A DNA stretch of 64,000 bases, from contig NC_082595.1 of NCBI RefSeq assembly GCF_030936135.1, positions 109,260,334 through 109,324,333 of the forward strand, read 5' to 3'. The translations under genes were made by a program, and so were the position numbers. The first letter of the stretch is position 1, and each line of letters opens with the position of its first letter. The notes under the pieces were generated by a model that ran no database searches, was not told the DNA's origin, and was given only the letters and a program-made list of their open reading frames with translations. Below are positions 46,233-58,254 of the stretch, piece after piece. The DNA is from Gavia stellata (Eukaryota > Chordata > Aves > Gaviiformes > Gaviidae).

Positions 46233-48342
46233 CAAATTCACGTTAAAGACAGACTAGCAAAAAAAGCAGTGGGTAACTACCCAGTTACCCACCCAATTAT
46301 ACGATTGGAAAGGAATGTCTAAAGATAGGTTCAACCCAATAATTTGCATGCTGCTTTAGGGGGGAAAGAAACTCCCTCACCTAAAATGGCAAGTGCGTTT
46401 CCACTGCTGAGTTTTAACTTTGGTCCGACGCTATCTAGAATTTCACTTCAATCCATTTCGACACATTTTCTGTGGTGCAGGGTCACTACCTGAGTACACG
46501 AGGAAAGGCGTATGAGCGAGTCGGGTAGATAATTGAAGCAATTAACCACGTATTGCTAACTGCAGTCGTAATTTTCTCCATGCTCGTGTCCTTCCAATAC
46601 GTTCGCTGCCAGCAGTTAGGTCTTCAAATGTAGAGCACACTGACACAGCACTTCTACCACAGTTGTGATGGGACTTGCGTAGGAGGATGTCTAGCACTGC
46701 AGGTGGGTTTATTTAAAGCACACTTGGGTTAAAAGTGCTCAGATGAAAATGTTCCGTGTTTCAAAAGGCAGGCTGGTTTGCGAAGATGCGGATGTTTTGT
46801 TTGCTGACGCCTTGGGGAGGTGTGACCCTTCTCAGGAGCTGACAAAATGCCATTGGCAAATGCAACAACAAATACAGAATTTCTAGAGATGCAGAGATCA
46901 GGGATGGAAATCCCTAATGAGAGGCAAGGTCCCCTCAGGTGAAAACATCTTCTCCAGATCCAGCTGTGCTAACTGGAGCTGTGATCATGCCACCTTTTGC
47001 TGCTGGGGATTATTCCCTCCAGCTGTGCCAGTGAGCCTAAACCCTCCCTAATCTAGTCCAGGCAAAATCAGGTGGGTCAGCTTGTAACCTAAACTCACAG
47101 CACGGCCACAGGTTTCATACCATCCCTTGACCTAGCAGTTATACACTGGACCAAGGAAACACTAATTAACTCTGAGTGATCACAGTATCTGCAATCACAA
47201 CAGTGAAATCCTGTCTACACCTTTAGTTACCTTCAAACACTGATATAACTTTGCCTATATGTAGGTATCTAGCAGTATATGTGATCCTAACTTAACTTGT
47301 TTCCTACCTTGTCTCCAGCTATTCTTCCTTAAGGTCTCCTGCAGGTCCTGAAGTTCACCCCAGCTGACTGTCCCAAGAATATTAAGCAAGGGAACGGACT
47401 GCCAAAAAAAAACCTAAATCAAGGAACACTCATCCTTTGAGGTTTTCAAGGAGTTATATAAATATCAGTCCAGAAAGACTGAAATAATGAAACTGACTGC
47501 CTTACCCATTAGATAATCTCTCAATGTCCTACCACTTGCTGCAGAAAGAGCTTTGGCAAACTGTCTGCAGCAGCCCAAGTAACTTCTAACAGTTAAAATT
47601 ACAGTAAGTCCCACCCTGTATTACCTGGTAGTGATGTGCCGTTAGCTGGAGTTGGCACATGAGTAATGGAGACTAGTTAGCAATGGTGAGAGAGAGCTAC
47701 TATGTGGAAAAAGTCAGAACCACGTCAGCAAGAGATGACGCAGTTGGAGTACCAAAACTCCGACAGTTTTCTGCTGATGGGCTGCAAAGATACTCCGGTC
47801 CCCCTTCCAGCAGCATCATTCTCCCTCAGACCATTTACCAACCCAATTAAATACATGCCTTAGGACACAACCCTTTTTTATTTACTTGGTCTCGTCCCAA
47901 CTTCATGCTCACCTCTGCAAGATGCTTGGGTGTTGTACATGCTCCTGCAGAAGGTTTAATAGTATGGATTCATTTGGCCTGGATTCATTTGGCCCGAGGA
48001 CTATTTTCTCTCCTACCACAAGTTCTCTTGTAACTCCTGGCATCATGAGCTAAGAGGTCTTCCTTCGCACTGCTGTGTTCAGCTGATAAGGTGCAGAATA
48101 ATTCCAAATCAATGCACCCTGCCATGAGGTCACCTAATCAGTGCCTCTGTTTCTCTGGGCAAACATTCATGACTACAGTCAATAATGATCACGATAGAAG
48201 ACCAAAGGGAGTAGGACCCCTCTTTCACCCTTGCACAGCTCTGGTCTGTTTGAGGTTCAACAGGTAAAGCTTGCTCTTTCTTGTTTTGGAGAGTTTCAGT
48301 GCAAATTCCTACTTATTTGATGTCTTTTAATGATATTGTCAT

Positions 48343-48377
48343 GGGGCGGGGGGGGGGGGGGGGGGCGCGGGGAGGGG
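48343..48377 (+). repeat. G-rich tract with an 18-G run
   Basis: GGGGC is followed by 18 consecutive guanines (48348-48365), then CGCGGGGAGGGG. There are enough G tracts for a G-quadruplex on the plus strand. It lies between IL17A and IL17F. The exact G count may be affected by sequencing error in a homopolymer. Confidence 0.9.
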
Positions 48378-51300
48378 CAGGAATTGCTGCAAAACTCTCT
48401 TCAACACAAAGGTTTACAGTCCGGCACTGCTCCCTGTCTCAGTTTCAAGTCAGTTTGCAAAACCTGAGCAGCAGCGGCTTAGCAGCTGGATTCCTTGGCA
48501 ACCTGTGAGTAAAACCCAGCAGAAAAGGAGGTTTGACATTGGATTTGTGTAGCAAATGATCAGATAACCATGCTCACCATTGCCAGTTATCAAAGCAAGC
48601 TAGACAGATACCAGATGCTTGTAAAAGGGGACATAGATTCAACTGTCTGGCAAGCCTTATGATGCAAAGGAGGCTAGGACTACAGATTTCAGAAGTCTGA
48701 AACAAAAAGCAAACCCAAAAAGTTATAGGGACAAGTTAGAGAGAAGATAAACCATCTCTATTCATTTACTGGAACAGGGAACCTTGATCATGATACAAAC
48801 AAATTGTGCTTACTAAGAATGCACATAAAACAGAAACACGACTCTTTTTGTACAGGTAAAACCACCAAAAGTCACTCATAGAAAGCTATGCCCAGAAAAC
48901 AGTATTTTGAGTAGTGCCTATTCAGTCCACGATCCCCAAAGAGCATCAAACATATTTTTAATCTTTTGTTGAAGTTACAGAAAAAGGTGAAAAAACTGAC
49001 CTAGTTTTCTGAAGGAAAAAAATAAATAAAAGGCAAAGAAGAGTTACACAGAAAGCAGGAATGGATTTATCTGAAGAGCTGAGGACTTGAAGCTGCTACC
49101 ACTATCCAGCCTTGGAAGCGTGGAGAATAATTAGCAAAGCCAGAAAATGTTTGTGAGAGCAACAAAGACAGAGAGCATGGTTTGTTTCTGGTGCTGAGCC
49201 TGGCTGGCATCTTCTCAGCTCCTGAAAGCCAGCACCAGCACACAGTCCCATCCCCACCAAGAGCTCTGAGCCTGCCCAAGCAGTATCAGGCAATCACAGA
49301 CATTTTAAGCATTTATTTTTCTGTCACCACCTTGTAGCAGTGCTGTAGAAGATGCAGACTGGGCCCACTCACCTGGACTCTTCTTAAGCACAAGGTTAAA
49401 AATAATATCAGAGAAGAAAGAAGAGGAAGAAGGGGAAGGAGACAAGGGAATGAGATCACGGCAAGTCTCACATTTTACCCCGTGATGGTGACATGGGCAC
49501 AGGTTTCTGGTCTGAACTGTCAGGCCGTCTCCCAGGACAGCCAGAACTCACAGCCAATAGGGAAACTCACCCCGGCATTTATACCCATCGTGCTGGCACC
49601 AAACCACAGATCCCCAAAGGACTGACCAGCAAATCACTCCTCCCCTTAAAATTTTGTCTGTTAAGTCTAACTCTCAACAAGCCATGTCGACTTCTGGATT
49701 TTCAAGCCATTTCTCCTCTGGCTTACCAAACATAAACGCAAACACAAAGAGTTTTTCGCTTGTTTCAACCTTTGCAACCTTTGCATTCTTTCTATATTTA
49801 ATTTCTGTGCACTTTTAAAAGCAGTGATTTCGTGAAACAGGCTGACCTGGTCTGTAGTCCCTTTGAACACCCCCAGGAACATCTGCCTGTTGTCAAGGGT
49901 CCAGAGAATCCTGACTCACACCTGCAGCCCAACACATCCACAACACATCACAGCACGGGTCTGGGAGGAGGCATCTACCCGGGTTCACATCACTGCTCTG
50001 CCTCCCCGCCCATGCTAATGCAGGGGTCTCTGCATGCTCCCTCCAACATCCCATGGGAGCTGCTACAGAACGGGATCCCTGCGTGAACTGCCAGAACAGG
50101 CAAAGCCAAGGGAAGGAGTGAGCAAGGGGACAGGGAAAGGAGGTTAATGAGAGGCAAGCAGAAGGGGAAGGGAATAGGAAAGGCCACAAGGCTCAGATAC
50201 CAACCTGTGACCGTAGGTTGCTCAGCCCAGCAGGTTACGAGAAGACACTATGGGACTGCTACTACACCTACAGCTGTGTCTTCTCCTCCTGGTAAAACAA
50301 CCAAGTCCCTGAAGGCTGCTCTAAGCTACATTTCAGAGCCAGAGATTCCCAGCTGGGCATCCAGGGGCTGGGTCCGTTGCTGCAAGGGGAACAAAAACAA
50401 GCAAAACCTTTCAAAAGGCTGGTCCTCAGTTGTGAACTGTACTTGCTCTTGGTGGTGATATGACTGTGCTTCTTACAAGAAGCATAAAGTCGTTTGCTGT
50501 GTTCTTAGATTGCTGGGAATGAAAGCCAACCACCTACCACATCGCAAAAGCCAGCACCTAAAAAATAACCAGACTCATATTTACAACCAACTGCACTCTA
50601 AGAATGATGGCATTAGAAGGAAATAACCCTTGTTGCTTGTTTTATTTAGAAAAAATCCCCACGTACAAGCGCATGCCTTGCTGAGAGTTGTGTGGTTTGC
50701 AGTTGATAGCGCTGGCTGCAAAACCTCATGACCCATGGGTGAGACTTCCTTAATTAGCTACCTTTGCATTTTCTTAATTAGCTACTTCATAATTCATCCA
50801 GTTAGAACAACTCTTAAGCTAAGCTGATGGGTGTTTATGAGCATCGGCACAGGAGCTTAAACCCATTTAACTGCCACGAAACCAATGTCCAGGTAATTAT
50901 GCCTGGAGAGAGAAATGTAGGCTAGTTTTCTCCCCGCAAAACAAGTGAGGACAACCCCACGAGCTAGGTTTATCGAGAGAGAGAAATAGGTCAGGAGTAA
51001 GAACCGGAGTGTGCAGTGTGCGATTTCCTGGTCAGTGGTTACTGTAAGAGGAGAGTTGGTGTTACGCAAGAGCGCGCAGAAGACGCCTCCATGGGTTTGC
51101 ACTCCACCACATGAAGAGTTTGGTGGTCATAATGAAACAGCTGCTGCCACAAATGAGTACAAATGCTTGTAACTGAATGAGACGGTTTCTCCTCCTGGTT
51201 ACCCATGGCTTGTTGAACAGGCTCCCAGTGACCTGCAGGGCAGGGAATATACCCATCTTGACAAACAAGCACCAAAGGAGTCATTTAGACCCAATGACTT

Positions 51301-52253
51301 GTCTGACCTACTCAGGGGAGGAAACCCAGGGTCTACCTGCAGCAGGTATATCTAATTTAAAGTGACTTCTGTGCAGCTGAAATGAAATACAAGAATGTTT
51401 GCACACAGGTTTACCCTGGTTTAAATGCAGGTGAACAAGGAAATACAGGCTTAAAACCTCTGCCAGCAGAAACTAGAGTCAGAGGTCTGAAAATCAGGCT
51501 TAGCTCTCGATGAAAGATGAGTAATGTTAAAAAAAATAAACACTGCAGCAATCCGATAAAATAATAAATAGTGAGTCTTGCTAGGCTCTGCTCCTTGTGT
51601 AGCTAAGAGATAGAAAGGGCAATTCCTCCTTTCCTAGTTAGGACACCTCAGCTCAGCAGGCAACCCTTCCCTGGAGGTGTTTATTCTTTGTTCCCTTGAT
51701 GTGGAGGGATCTTCATCCACCACTTCAAGTCCAACACCTAATATTTGGCTGGTTAAAGAACAGTGAGATGAAGCCATCTTTGCTCAATTCCCTGCACCCA
51801 TGCTCAGCCAACCATCCAGCTGGTGGAGGAGAAGGTTGCTTATAAGGATGACATCTTGTCTGGAAGAGGATAGGACAGGCCTTTCCCAGCTCACGTGACC
51901 CAGGCTAGACCCCCATCCCAAATTTCGGCTGCAGCCCTGCAATGCGATGTTTCTCCGCTCTTTTCCCACCATCCCTACAGACCATCCCCAAGGTCTAGAT
52001 AACCTGGCTCCATTGCCAGCTCCCCCAGTGCTGCCTGTATAACCTCACTTCACCACTTTCAGCCCTTTTTTGCATCTTTTCATCTATTTAGACTGCAAGT
52101 TCTCTTGCGCTCCCTCCTACTCATATCACTGCACCGGAAAAAGCCTGATCTTCGCAGAAATCTCTCAGTGCTTCTGCAGCACAAACCCGTCCTCTGTGTC
52201 TGCTTTCATTTTGAGCTACCATAAAACAACATTCTTTTAAATAAAATACAAAT

Positions 52254-52259
52254 TTTATT
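52254..52259 (-). terminator. IL17F poly(A) signal
   Basis: TTTATT on the plus strand is AATAAA in the IL17F direction, 736 bases past the stop codon. Cleavage is expected near 52235. Confidence 0.75.
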
Positions 52260-52994
52260 CAGTGGATAAGTTATTGAATAAATACAGATAAACATTTACC
52301 ATTTTTTGGATACTCTGAGCACATACAAATCCATAAATATTGTCATAAATAGAACTTATAAATAGAAATATAAACACTCATTAGTTCTTTGTCTTTTTAA
52401 CACTCAACACAAGTGGGTTCAATTCTCTCCCAAATTGCTCTGGAATAAGGCAGCCGCTGCTCCCCATGGAGCAGCAGTGACACAAAACCAGAGTCCGATG
52501 AGAATCAGACCTGGTGGCCCTTGTGTCAGATTTACACTAGAAATATGCTAGTGAGCAGTGGGGGCCAGAGAAGGAAAGGGGTTAGGTGATGAGGAAGGGA
52601 GGGAGAAGGTGCAGGAAGAGGAACTTTTTGTGGCAGTGCTGGTTGGCATGTATACATTAGAGCAACTTACTGCCGAGAACAACTTTTGAAACTACAATTC
52701 ATTCAATTCACCAAACTGATACAAGCCACAAAAAAAGCACTGCTTTACCCCCTCCCTGCTTGGAGTCACAAACAAAACTTTTCCTCTATTCCCATCCCTC
52801 CCCTCCATCACCAGCTACCAGTGATGCCCATTGTAAGATCAGTAAATGAACAACAGAAAGAATCAGTACTTTCAGGAGGTAATTTTCTCAAATTTGGAAA
52901 GGAAATGTCATGTTGAATTCCTGGGATGCAAGGTGGGCGACTGTGGGATTTCTCCAGAGGGAGACGTTTCTTCTTCCCAATGTTGCCTCCCCTA
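52260..52994 (-). other. IL17F 3' UTR with AU-rich elements
   Basis: Near the distal end (plus coordinates about 52276-52370) the minus strand carries at least four ATTTA words, including TTCTATTTATAAG, TTCTATTTATGAC and ATATTTATGG. The TCTATTTAT pair closely resembles the pair in the IL17A 3' UTR. This suggests shared post-transcriptional control and common descent of the UTR. Confidence 0.75.
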
Positions 52995-55217
52995 CTAGGA
53001 CTGGTGGTGGATGACTGGAGCGACACACGTGCAGCCCACGGTGATGACTTTCTTCTCCAGGCGGTAGGTGGGCAGGCAGCCCCGCTGCTCCCGCCGGAGG
53101 ACAAGGATCTCCTGTTGGATGGGGACGGAGTTGTGGCTGTGGTCCTCCTGCCCCAGTGAGTTCACGCAGCCGGAGAGGCGGCACTTGGCATCAGTGATCA
53201 CCTGGGGGAAGCGGTTGGGGTCCTCGTCAAGCCTAGGGATGGGGACACAAAACAGGTTCATGCACTTGCACAACATGGTTTGGCAGGATCTTCTTGTTTA
53301 TCTCCATTAAAGGGCCATAATATTTACGTGTGTGTCCTCATTATAAGACAAGGCCAAAGAATTTCCCCATCCTCAACATTTTTAGAATGATTTCCTAGAA
53401 ATGGAATCAATTTTGAGAGGGTAATACTCCCATATCTTTCTTTAGGAGTTGATGAATGGAGTGGAGCTGGGTGAAATACAGAACTGGTCGCAAGTGGACC
53501 ATTCACTTTTAGAATCGTATAATCATACAATCGTTTAGGCTGGAAAAGACCTTTAAGATCATCAAGTCCAACCGTTAACCTAACCCTGCTAAGTCCACCA
53601 CTAAACCACATCCCTAAGTGCCTCATCCACACATCTTTTAAAAAACTCCGGGGATGGTGACTCAACCACGACCCCAAACCATTTTTGTTTGGTTTTAATT
53701 TCAGCATTCAAAATTTTCTTTGAGTTAGGAAAATGTAAAGTTACAATGTACTGACATTTTTCTTTTGCTAGAGGAATAATTATTTGACAGAGATTGACAA
53801 GATGATTAGAAACCATTCTAATGATGTCCCCTTGCACTGCAAACAGTTTCTCTTGGAGCAATCTCACCCAACATCAAAATGAAAGTGTGTGTCAAGAAGT
53901 GTTTGCAACATTCACAGGACTCCAGGCATATGCTGAGAACCAGTCATCGTTCACCATAAAAAAACATCCATGTAGCACAGCCATTGCAATTTAGGTAACA
54001 ACTAAAGAGTTACCTGTAATCCCAAGGAGCAAGAGACCGGTTCCTGACATCGTGGGCCATCCTAAAGGCATGATCTGAATTGCTGATATGAACGTCAACT
54101 TTCACCGTTGTGGGGAATTTGAGATTCTTTTGGTTGAGGCAATCTTCATTAAGCCTCACAGATCCACCGTTCTTGCTGGGTCGAGGATGAACTACCCTCC
54201 CATGGGGTGAGCTCCTTACGGTGAGTGCTAGAATCAGCACCAAAAGCAGTGATCTGAACTGGGAGAAAGAAAGGTGTCGTTGGCTCAGTTCAGTCAAGAG
54301 AGAGAGAGCACAAAGAGTCATCAATGGACCATATAAATAGCGAGAGGAGAAGGATGCAGAACATAAGTCCTGTCCTGAATTCTTTCACTGCTGTGAATCA
54401 GCACTGGGCAGTGGCTGATCTTCATACATATATTTGGGCAAGATGGGCCAGCATGAGCAAATAGCGCAATGACACTAATAATACTCATCACAACAGATGC
54501 TAAACTCTGATTCAAATTCTGATTCATAGTTGGCTCTGCACCAAGAACACCATCTCTCCAACAAGCTAAGAAAGGTCCTCCTCCACACTCAAACAGCAAT
54601 GTCTTATGATCTACAACGTGGGATAAGGACTCAGCTGACCCCATGCCTAAGCTTAGAAACCTAGTAAGCCGTATGCTTTCTCAGGACAGGAAAGGCTGGC
54701 CACCCAGCAGCCATCTGCTGGAAATAACCCTTTTCTTGATGAAATCTGAGATTCTTGGGACATTTTCAGGAGCTACGGTTTTAGGAAAAGAAGACAGATA
54801 AATGCAAAGCTTTTAATAAAATCACAACAGTTGACAGTGCTGCAAATACTACCCAGGCTGAAATTTAAATGCACAGACATTCACTTTGCAGTGAAATTTC
54901 AGCAATTTTGATTCCACGTTGACCAAGAAAAGGACTGTCTCTCCCAATCCCACATCAGCAGTGCTCTCCTAACAGATAAATAACGGATAGTCCATTGCCT
55001 CCTTGTCACTCAAGCACCAAACCCACTTGCAAAAGCTTAAGACAGAAAGACAGACAAAATAAGCATCCCATTCATCTCCCACCAAGACCAAGAAGGGTTG
55101 CTTGTAGATAAAAGCATCATGGGATCTGCATTCTGCTTCTTCTCTTGCAGCAAATATATCCTAACACTTATACCAAATATAAGTACTTACCACTGCAGTG
55201 TAGCTGGCAAAAGCCAT
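52995..55217 (-). CDS. IL17F: Interleukin-17F (three coding exons)
   Basis: Paralog of IL17A, secreted as a homodimer or A/F heterodimer with a weaker but overlapping role through IL17RA/IL17RC. Coding exons on the minus strand: 55217-55191 (MAFASYTAV, donor GTAAGT), 54258-54014 (acceptor TTTCTCCCAG, donor GTAACT) and 53232-52995 (acceptor CATCCCTAG). Lengths 27, 245 and 238 nt equal those of IL17A and give 169 residues. The signal peptide is about residues 1-29 ([19 protein letters not shown]). Cysteines fall at 49, 108, 113, 143, 158 and 160, exactly as in IL17A. A sequon N82-R-S lies in [10 protein letters not shown], not where IL17A has one. Conserved blocks are [21 protein letters not shown] and VGCTCVAP. 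Intron 2 holds a CR1 fragment. Confidence 0.95.
53511..53683 (-). mobile_element. CR1 LINE fragment in IL17F intron 2
   Basis: On the plus strand AGAATCGTATAATCATACAA, then TTAGGCTGGAAAAGACCTTT and AAGATCATCAAGTCCAACCG is a diverged CR1 3' end in reverse complement. It continues to GTGCCTCATCCACACATCTT. It inserted in the same orientation as IL17F and does not touch its splice sites. Confidence 0.85.
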
Positions 55218-55328
55218 GGCAAACTCTCTGCTGCTTTAGGTGGGCTCACACAGTGACAGAGCACAAGAGTTCTCCTTCTCTGAGACCTCTTCCACTGTGT
55301 GTGTGTCTCAAAGCCAGTTGTGGTCTCC

Positions 55329-55337
55329 TTTTTATAG
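55329..55337 (-). promoter_or_regulatory. IL17F TATA box
   Basis: CTTTTTATA on the plus strand reads TATAAAAAG in the IL17F direction, almost identical to the IL17A box. Transcription start is expected near 55305, giving a 5' UTR of about 85-90 bases. An AGGTCA half-site lies upstream (TGACCT at 55389-55394). Confidence 0.75.
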
Positions 55338-55394
55338 TGAAGTTCAACCACTACCATCCTTTCCATTGCAGCATATAGCTGGCTTACCTGACCT

Positions 55395-57050
55395 GAGGTT
55401 AGGAGCTGATATTTCATTTTCTAGCCCACTTCCTTCCGTCTACCCCCAGAAAGGGGAGGGCAGATACTATGTCATCAGAATCCCAAATCAGCCAATACAG
55501 TTTATCCAGGCAAATAAAGAGATAAGGGACAAAAAAGAGAGAAAAAAAATGTTCAGACAGCTTTTTTTTTTCCCCCCTTCCCACTCCCTCTTTCTAATAT
55601 TAATGTTCTCTCACCACAAACACATCTGTGGATGCAGTTCCCCGTGCCTCACACAAACCAAAGGGCAGAGATCAGCAAGCTGCAAAGTCAGGCACTCAAC
55701 AAGGGTTTCAAAATGAGGACAGGACATGGAACTTCACGGTTTAACCTCCCTTTGCTTCAATTGCGCAACCCACCCCTACCTCATCTCGGGGATCCCTGTG
55801 TCCTGCAATGACTGGGCAGGGGAAGAGTAGATGCCCAGGGGAAGTCCTCCTGGGGGACCTCAGTGCACCAGGTGCTGGGATGCCTTCCCTACTCATCGCT
55901 GAGATCCCGTGTGGACATATTCTGGAAAGCTCTTTGAAAAACTCATGCATGACCTATAAGGGCCCTGAGGGTACTAATTGGCCTTACTGGCCTTGACCAG
56001 CGTCACCATGGGTTTCCCTCTGCAGCCCATCACCAGGAGCCCCATTGCAGTTCAGCTTTGGGCCCCCAGTCCCTGCCTGAGCTACGCGGTAGGAGTGCTG
56101 TTTTCCCATCCCTTCTCTGGCCTTGTCTACTGGATGGACCTTGGAGTAGCGTTCCTCCTGGATGGACTCCTTGGACATACATGGTAGACCATCTCCATGG
56201 CCATATCGTACTGCATTTTGCCTAGGTCTCCTCTGAGTGCCAGGGGGGCTGGAGAAAATATAAAGTATTTTTAAACAGTTTGTTTCTCAGGTTAAAGTGC
56301 CTGAAAGGGCTGTGTTACCACCAGCAGCATCACCTACACCGGTGGCTGTAGATGGTGATGGCATAGCAAGGTGTTATGGTGTGGGGTGAGGTGTGGGGGC
56401 AGCTGGGAGCGTAGGACCCGCTGTGGTAGCATCGGAGCAAACCGACACAGAGTCAGTATCCTGGCAAGCAACTGGGGGTGTCTTTTGGCGATCCCATGAA
56501 AATCCCACCAAGCTTGATTAAATCACAAATATTTACAAAGCTTCAGCATGCATAATGTAAGGGCTTGGCAGAATTTAGCAGCTAAAGTCTGGGTGGGATT
56601 AATTGCTCCTTAAGGATTTTCCCAATGTGCTTTTTCCTCTGTCAGTGTATCACACCTGTTCAGTAAAATACATGTTTAAGCCATTAGAGCGATGAGAAAG
56701 TAATGCTGTCCTTGTTCGGAGCTGCCAAATCCAGTAGCCCCAAATTCGAACCCAGCAGAGGGGAGGATGCCACAGCTCTGTGCCCTCACGTCCCTCCAGC
56801 AGCGAGGCTGAGCACGGATTCTCAATAGGCGCATACACACAGACACGCATGCAACATGTATATAACATATATACATATGCAGATGTCCAGCCACATGGAT
56901 CAACACGGGCAAAAAAACATCACTCAAGCAAACACAAACAGGACCGACAGCCTCATCTCGTTCCCCTCTCTAGCTGATCAGGATGAAAGCCTGTTCGTGG
57001 AAAATAGCTACATAGATATATACGTGCATACAAGATGGATCTCCCCACTT
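55395..57050. other. Non-coding stretch beyond IL17F
   Basis: No gene was recognised. A TA/CA-rich simple stretch (about 56830-56880, with ACATATATACATATG) is present. MCM3, the next gene in mammals, was searched for by its C-terminal sequence character and not found. Confidence 0.5.
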
Positions 57051-57410
57051 ACCGGCCTTAGACCATCTCTCCGGTAGCTGCTCCTGGATCCCCTGGTCTC
57101 CCCGTTGCTTCATGCACAGGCACAAGCACACACCAGTGGGTCTCCCCAGCAGCTGCTCCGGACTTATGACCTTATCAGAAGCCAACCCCAGATCCCACAG
57201 TCTCTCCAGTAGCTGGTCTAGAACTCCCAGTATCCCCAGTAGCCAATTTGCAGACCCTCTGCTCTCTCCATCATCCTGCCCAGATTTACAGCTGTTCCAA
57301 CACCTGGAGCTAGTCCAGCTGGAATTCTAACATTTCCACACTGACGTATGTACCCACACAATATGCATGCACACCATTCTCTCCAGTTGCTGGCTCTCCA
57401 ACTTGGCAAT
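57051..57410 (+). repeat. Degenerate tandem repeat around CTCC-GTAGCTG
   Basis: The words CTCTCCGGTAGCTGCTCC, CTCCCCAGCAGCTGCTCCGG, CTCTCCAGTAGCTGGTCTAG, TATCCCCAGTAGCC and CTCTCCAGTTGCTGGCTCTC recur at irregular intervals of about 40-120 bases. The units are imperfect and are interleaved with GCATGCACAC-type words. The repeat may belong to a larger element such as an LTR, but no coding trace or defined ends were found. Confidence 0.55.
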
Positions 57411-58200
57411 TAGGATGGACAGTGAAATTACACTGAAAAAGAGAAAAAAGCTAAGAAAAGATTTAATAAGAAGACAGGGCACACTGGGGCGATCAGGCAC
57501 AGAGCGCAGACAGACAAGCATGCTGACCACCACCCTGCTTAGGTGTGATCAGCTCCTATTACTCCTTTCATTTTCCTATGTTTGTTCCTCACTGATCCAT
57601 CCCCATCCTTTCCTTTCCCCAACTTTGCCCCTTCCCCTAAACATGCCATAACAAGTCTTGCACAATCCCAAAATGCTTTTCCCGGCATGCCATAATGAGT
57701 CCCATACCCCTGTAGCCAGCAAGGTGATGTGGGGAAGGCCTCCCCCCTTGACTTGTCTGGTGGGTCTCACATCTGGACTTGGGTTGACCATCCTCCCTGG
57801 ACAGCCCTGAAAGAGATGGGTCAGGGGCTCCGTTGGCACTATGTTATTTGGGTTCCTCCACCCGGTACTGCTCCTCTGCTCCTTTGTGTTCATGGAAAAT
57901 AATGGCTCTTAATCACACGAGCTAACAATCCCCGATTTATTAGGGGAGAGAGGCATGAAAATAAAAGGGGGAGCAGGAGCACGGACTCTGCTGTCTGTGA
58001 TCCACCAAGGATCAGCCACAAGCTGGAGGGGAAAGACCAGTGCACATGTTGTTTCCCCTGAAGCACCAGCTGCTCTCTTTGGGAGTAAAAGCTATTTTTA
58101 TTGCAGAAAAAGACCACGTAACCAGTTTGATCAGCTTCTCCATGGAAAAAAGCCCTGAGAGAAGCCTCTCCCAAAGCCATGTAGCCAAGCTGGAAGAGGA
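57411..58200. other. Non-coding stretch, possibly repeat-derived
   Basis: No gene was recognised. Its style of sequence (for example ATTTATTAGGGGAGAGAGGC near 57935) suggests an old interspersed repeat, but I could not assign a family. Confidence 0.35.
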
Positions 58201-58252
58201 ATCACAGAATCATCAGGGCTGGAAAAAACCTGTAAGATCATCAAGTCCAACC
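58201..58252 (-). mobile_element. CR1 LINE tail, very short
   Basis: ATCACAGAATCATCAGGGCT followed by GGAAAAAACC and AAGATCATCAAGTCCAACC is the reverse complement of an ATTCTGTG-type CR1 3' end. Only about 50 bases were inserted or remain. Confidence 0.8.
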
Positions 58253-58254
58253 AA

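Larger units (their letters stand above)
45991..52234. other. Spacer between the convergent IL17A and IL17F genes
   Basis: About 6.2 kb without a recognised gene. It holds an MIR-like remnant near 46.2 kb, an 18-G run at 48.35 kb and a ROR-element-like GAAATAGGTCA at 50983-50993 (10 of 11 consensus positions). Confidence 0.5.

Noticed and set aside
56730-56800. tRNA-like GGTTCGAAT word on the minus strand
   Set aside because: No matching acceptor stem, D-arm or anticodon arm could be laid out around it.
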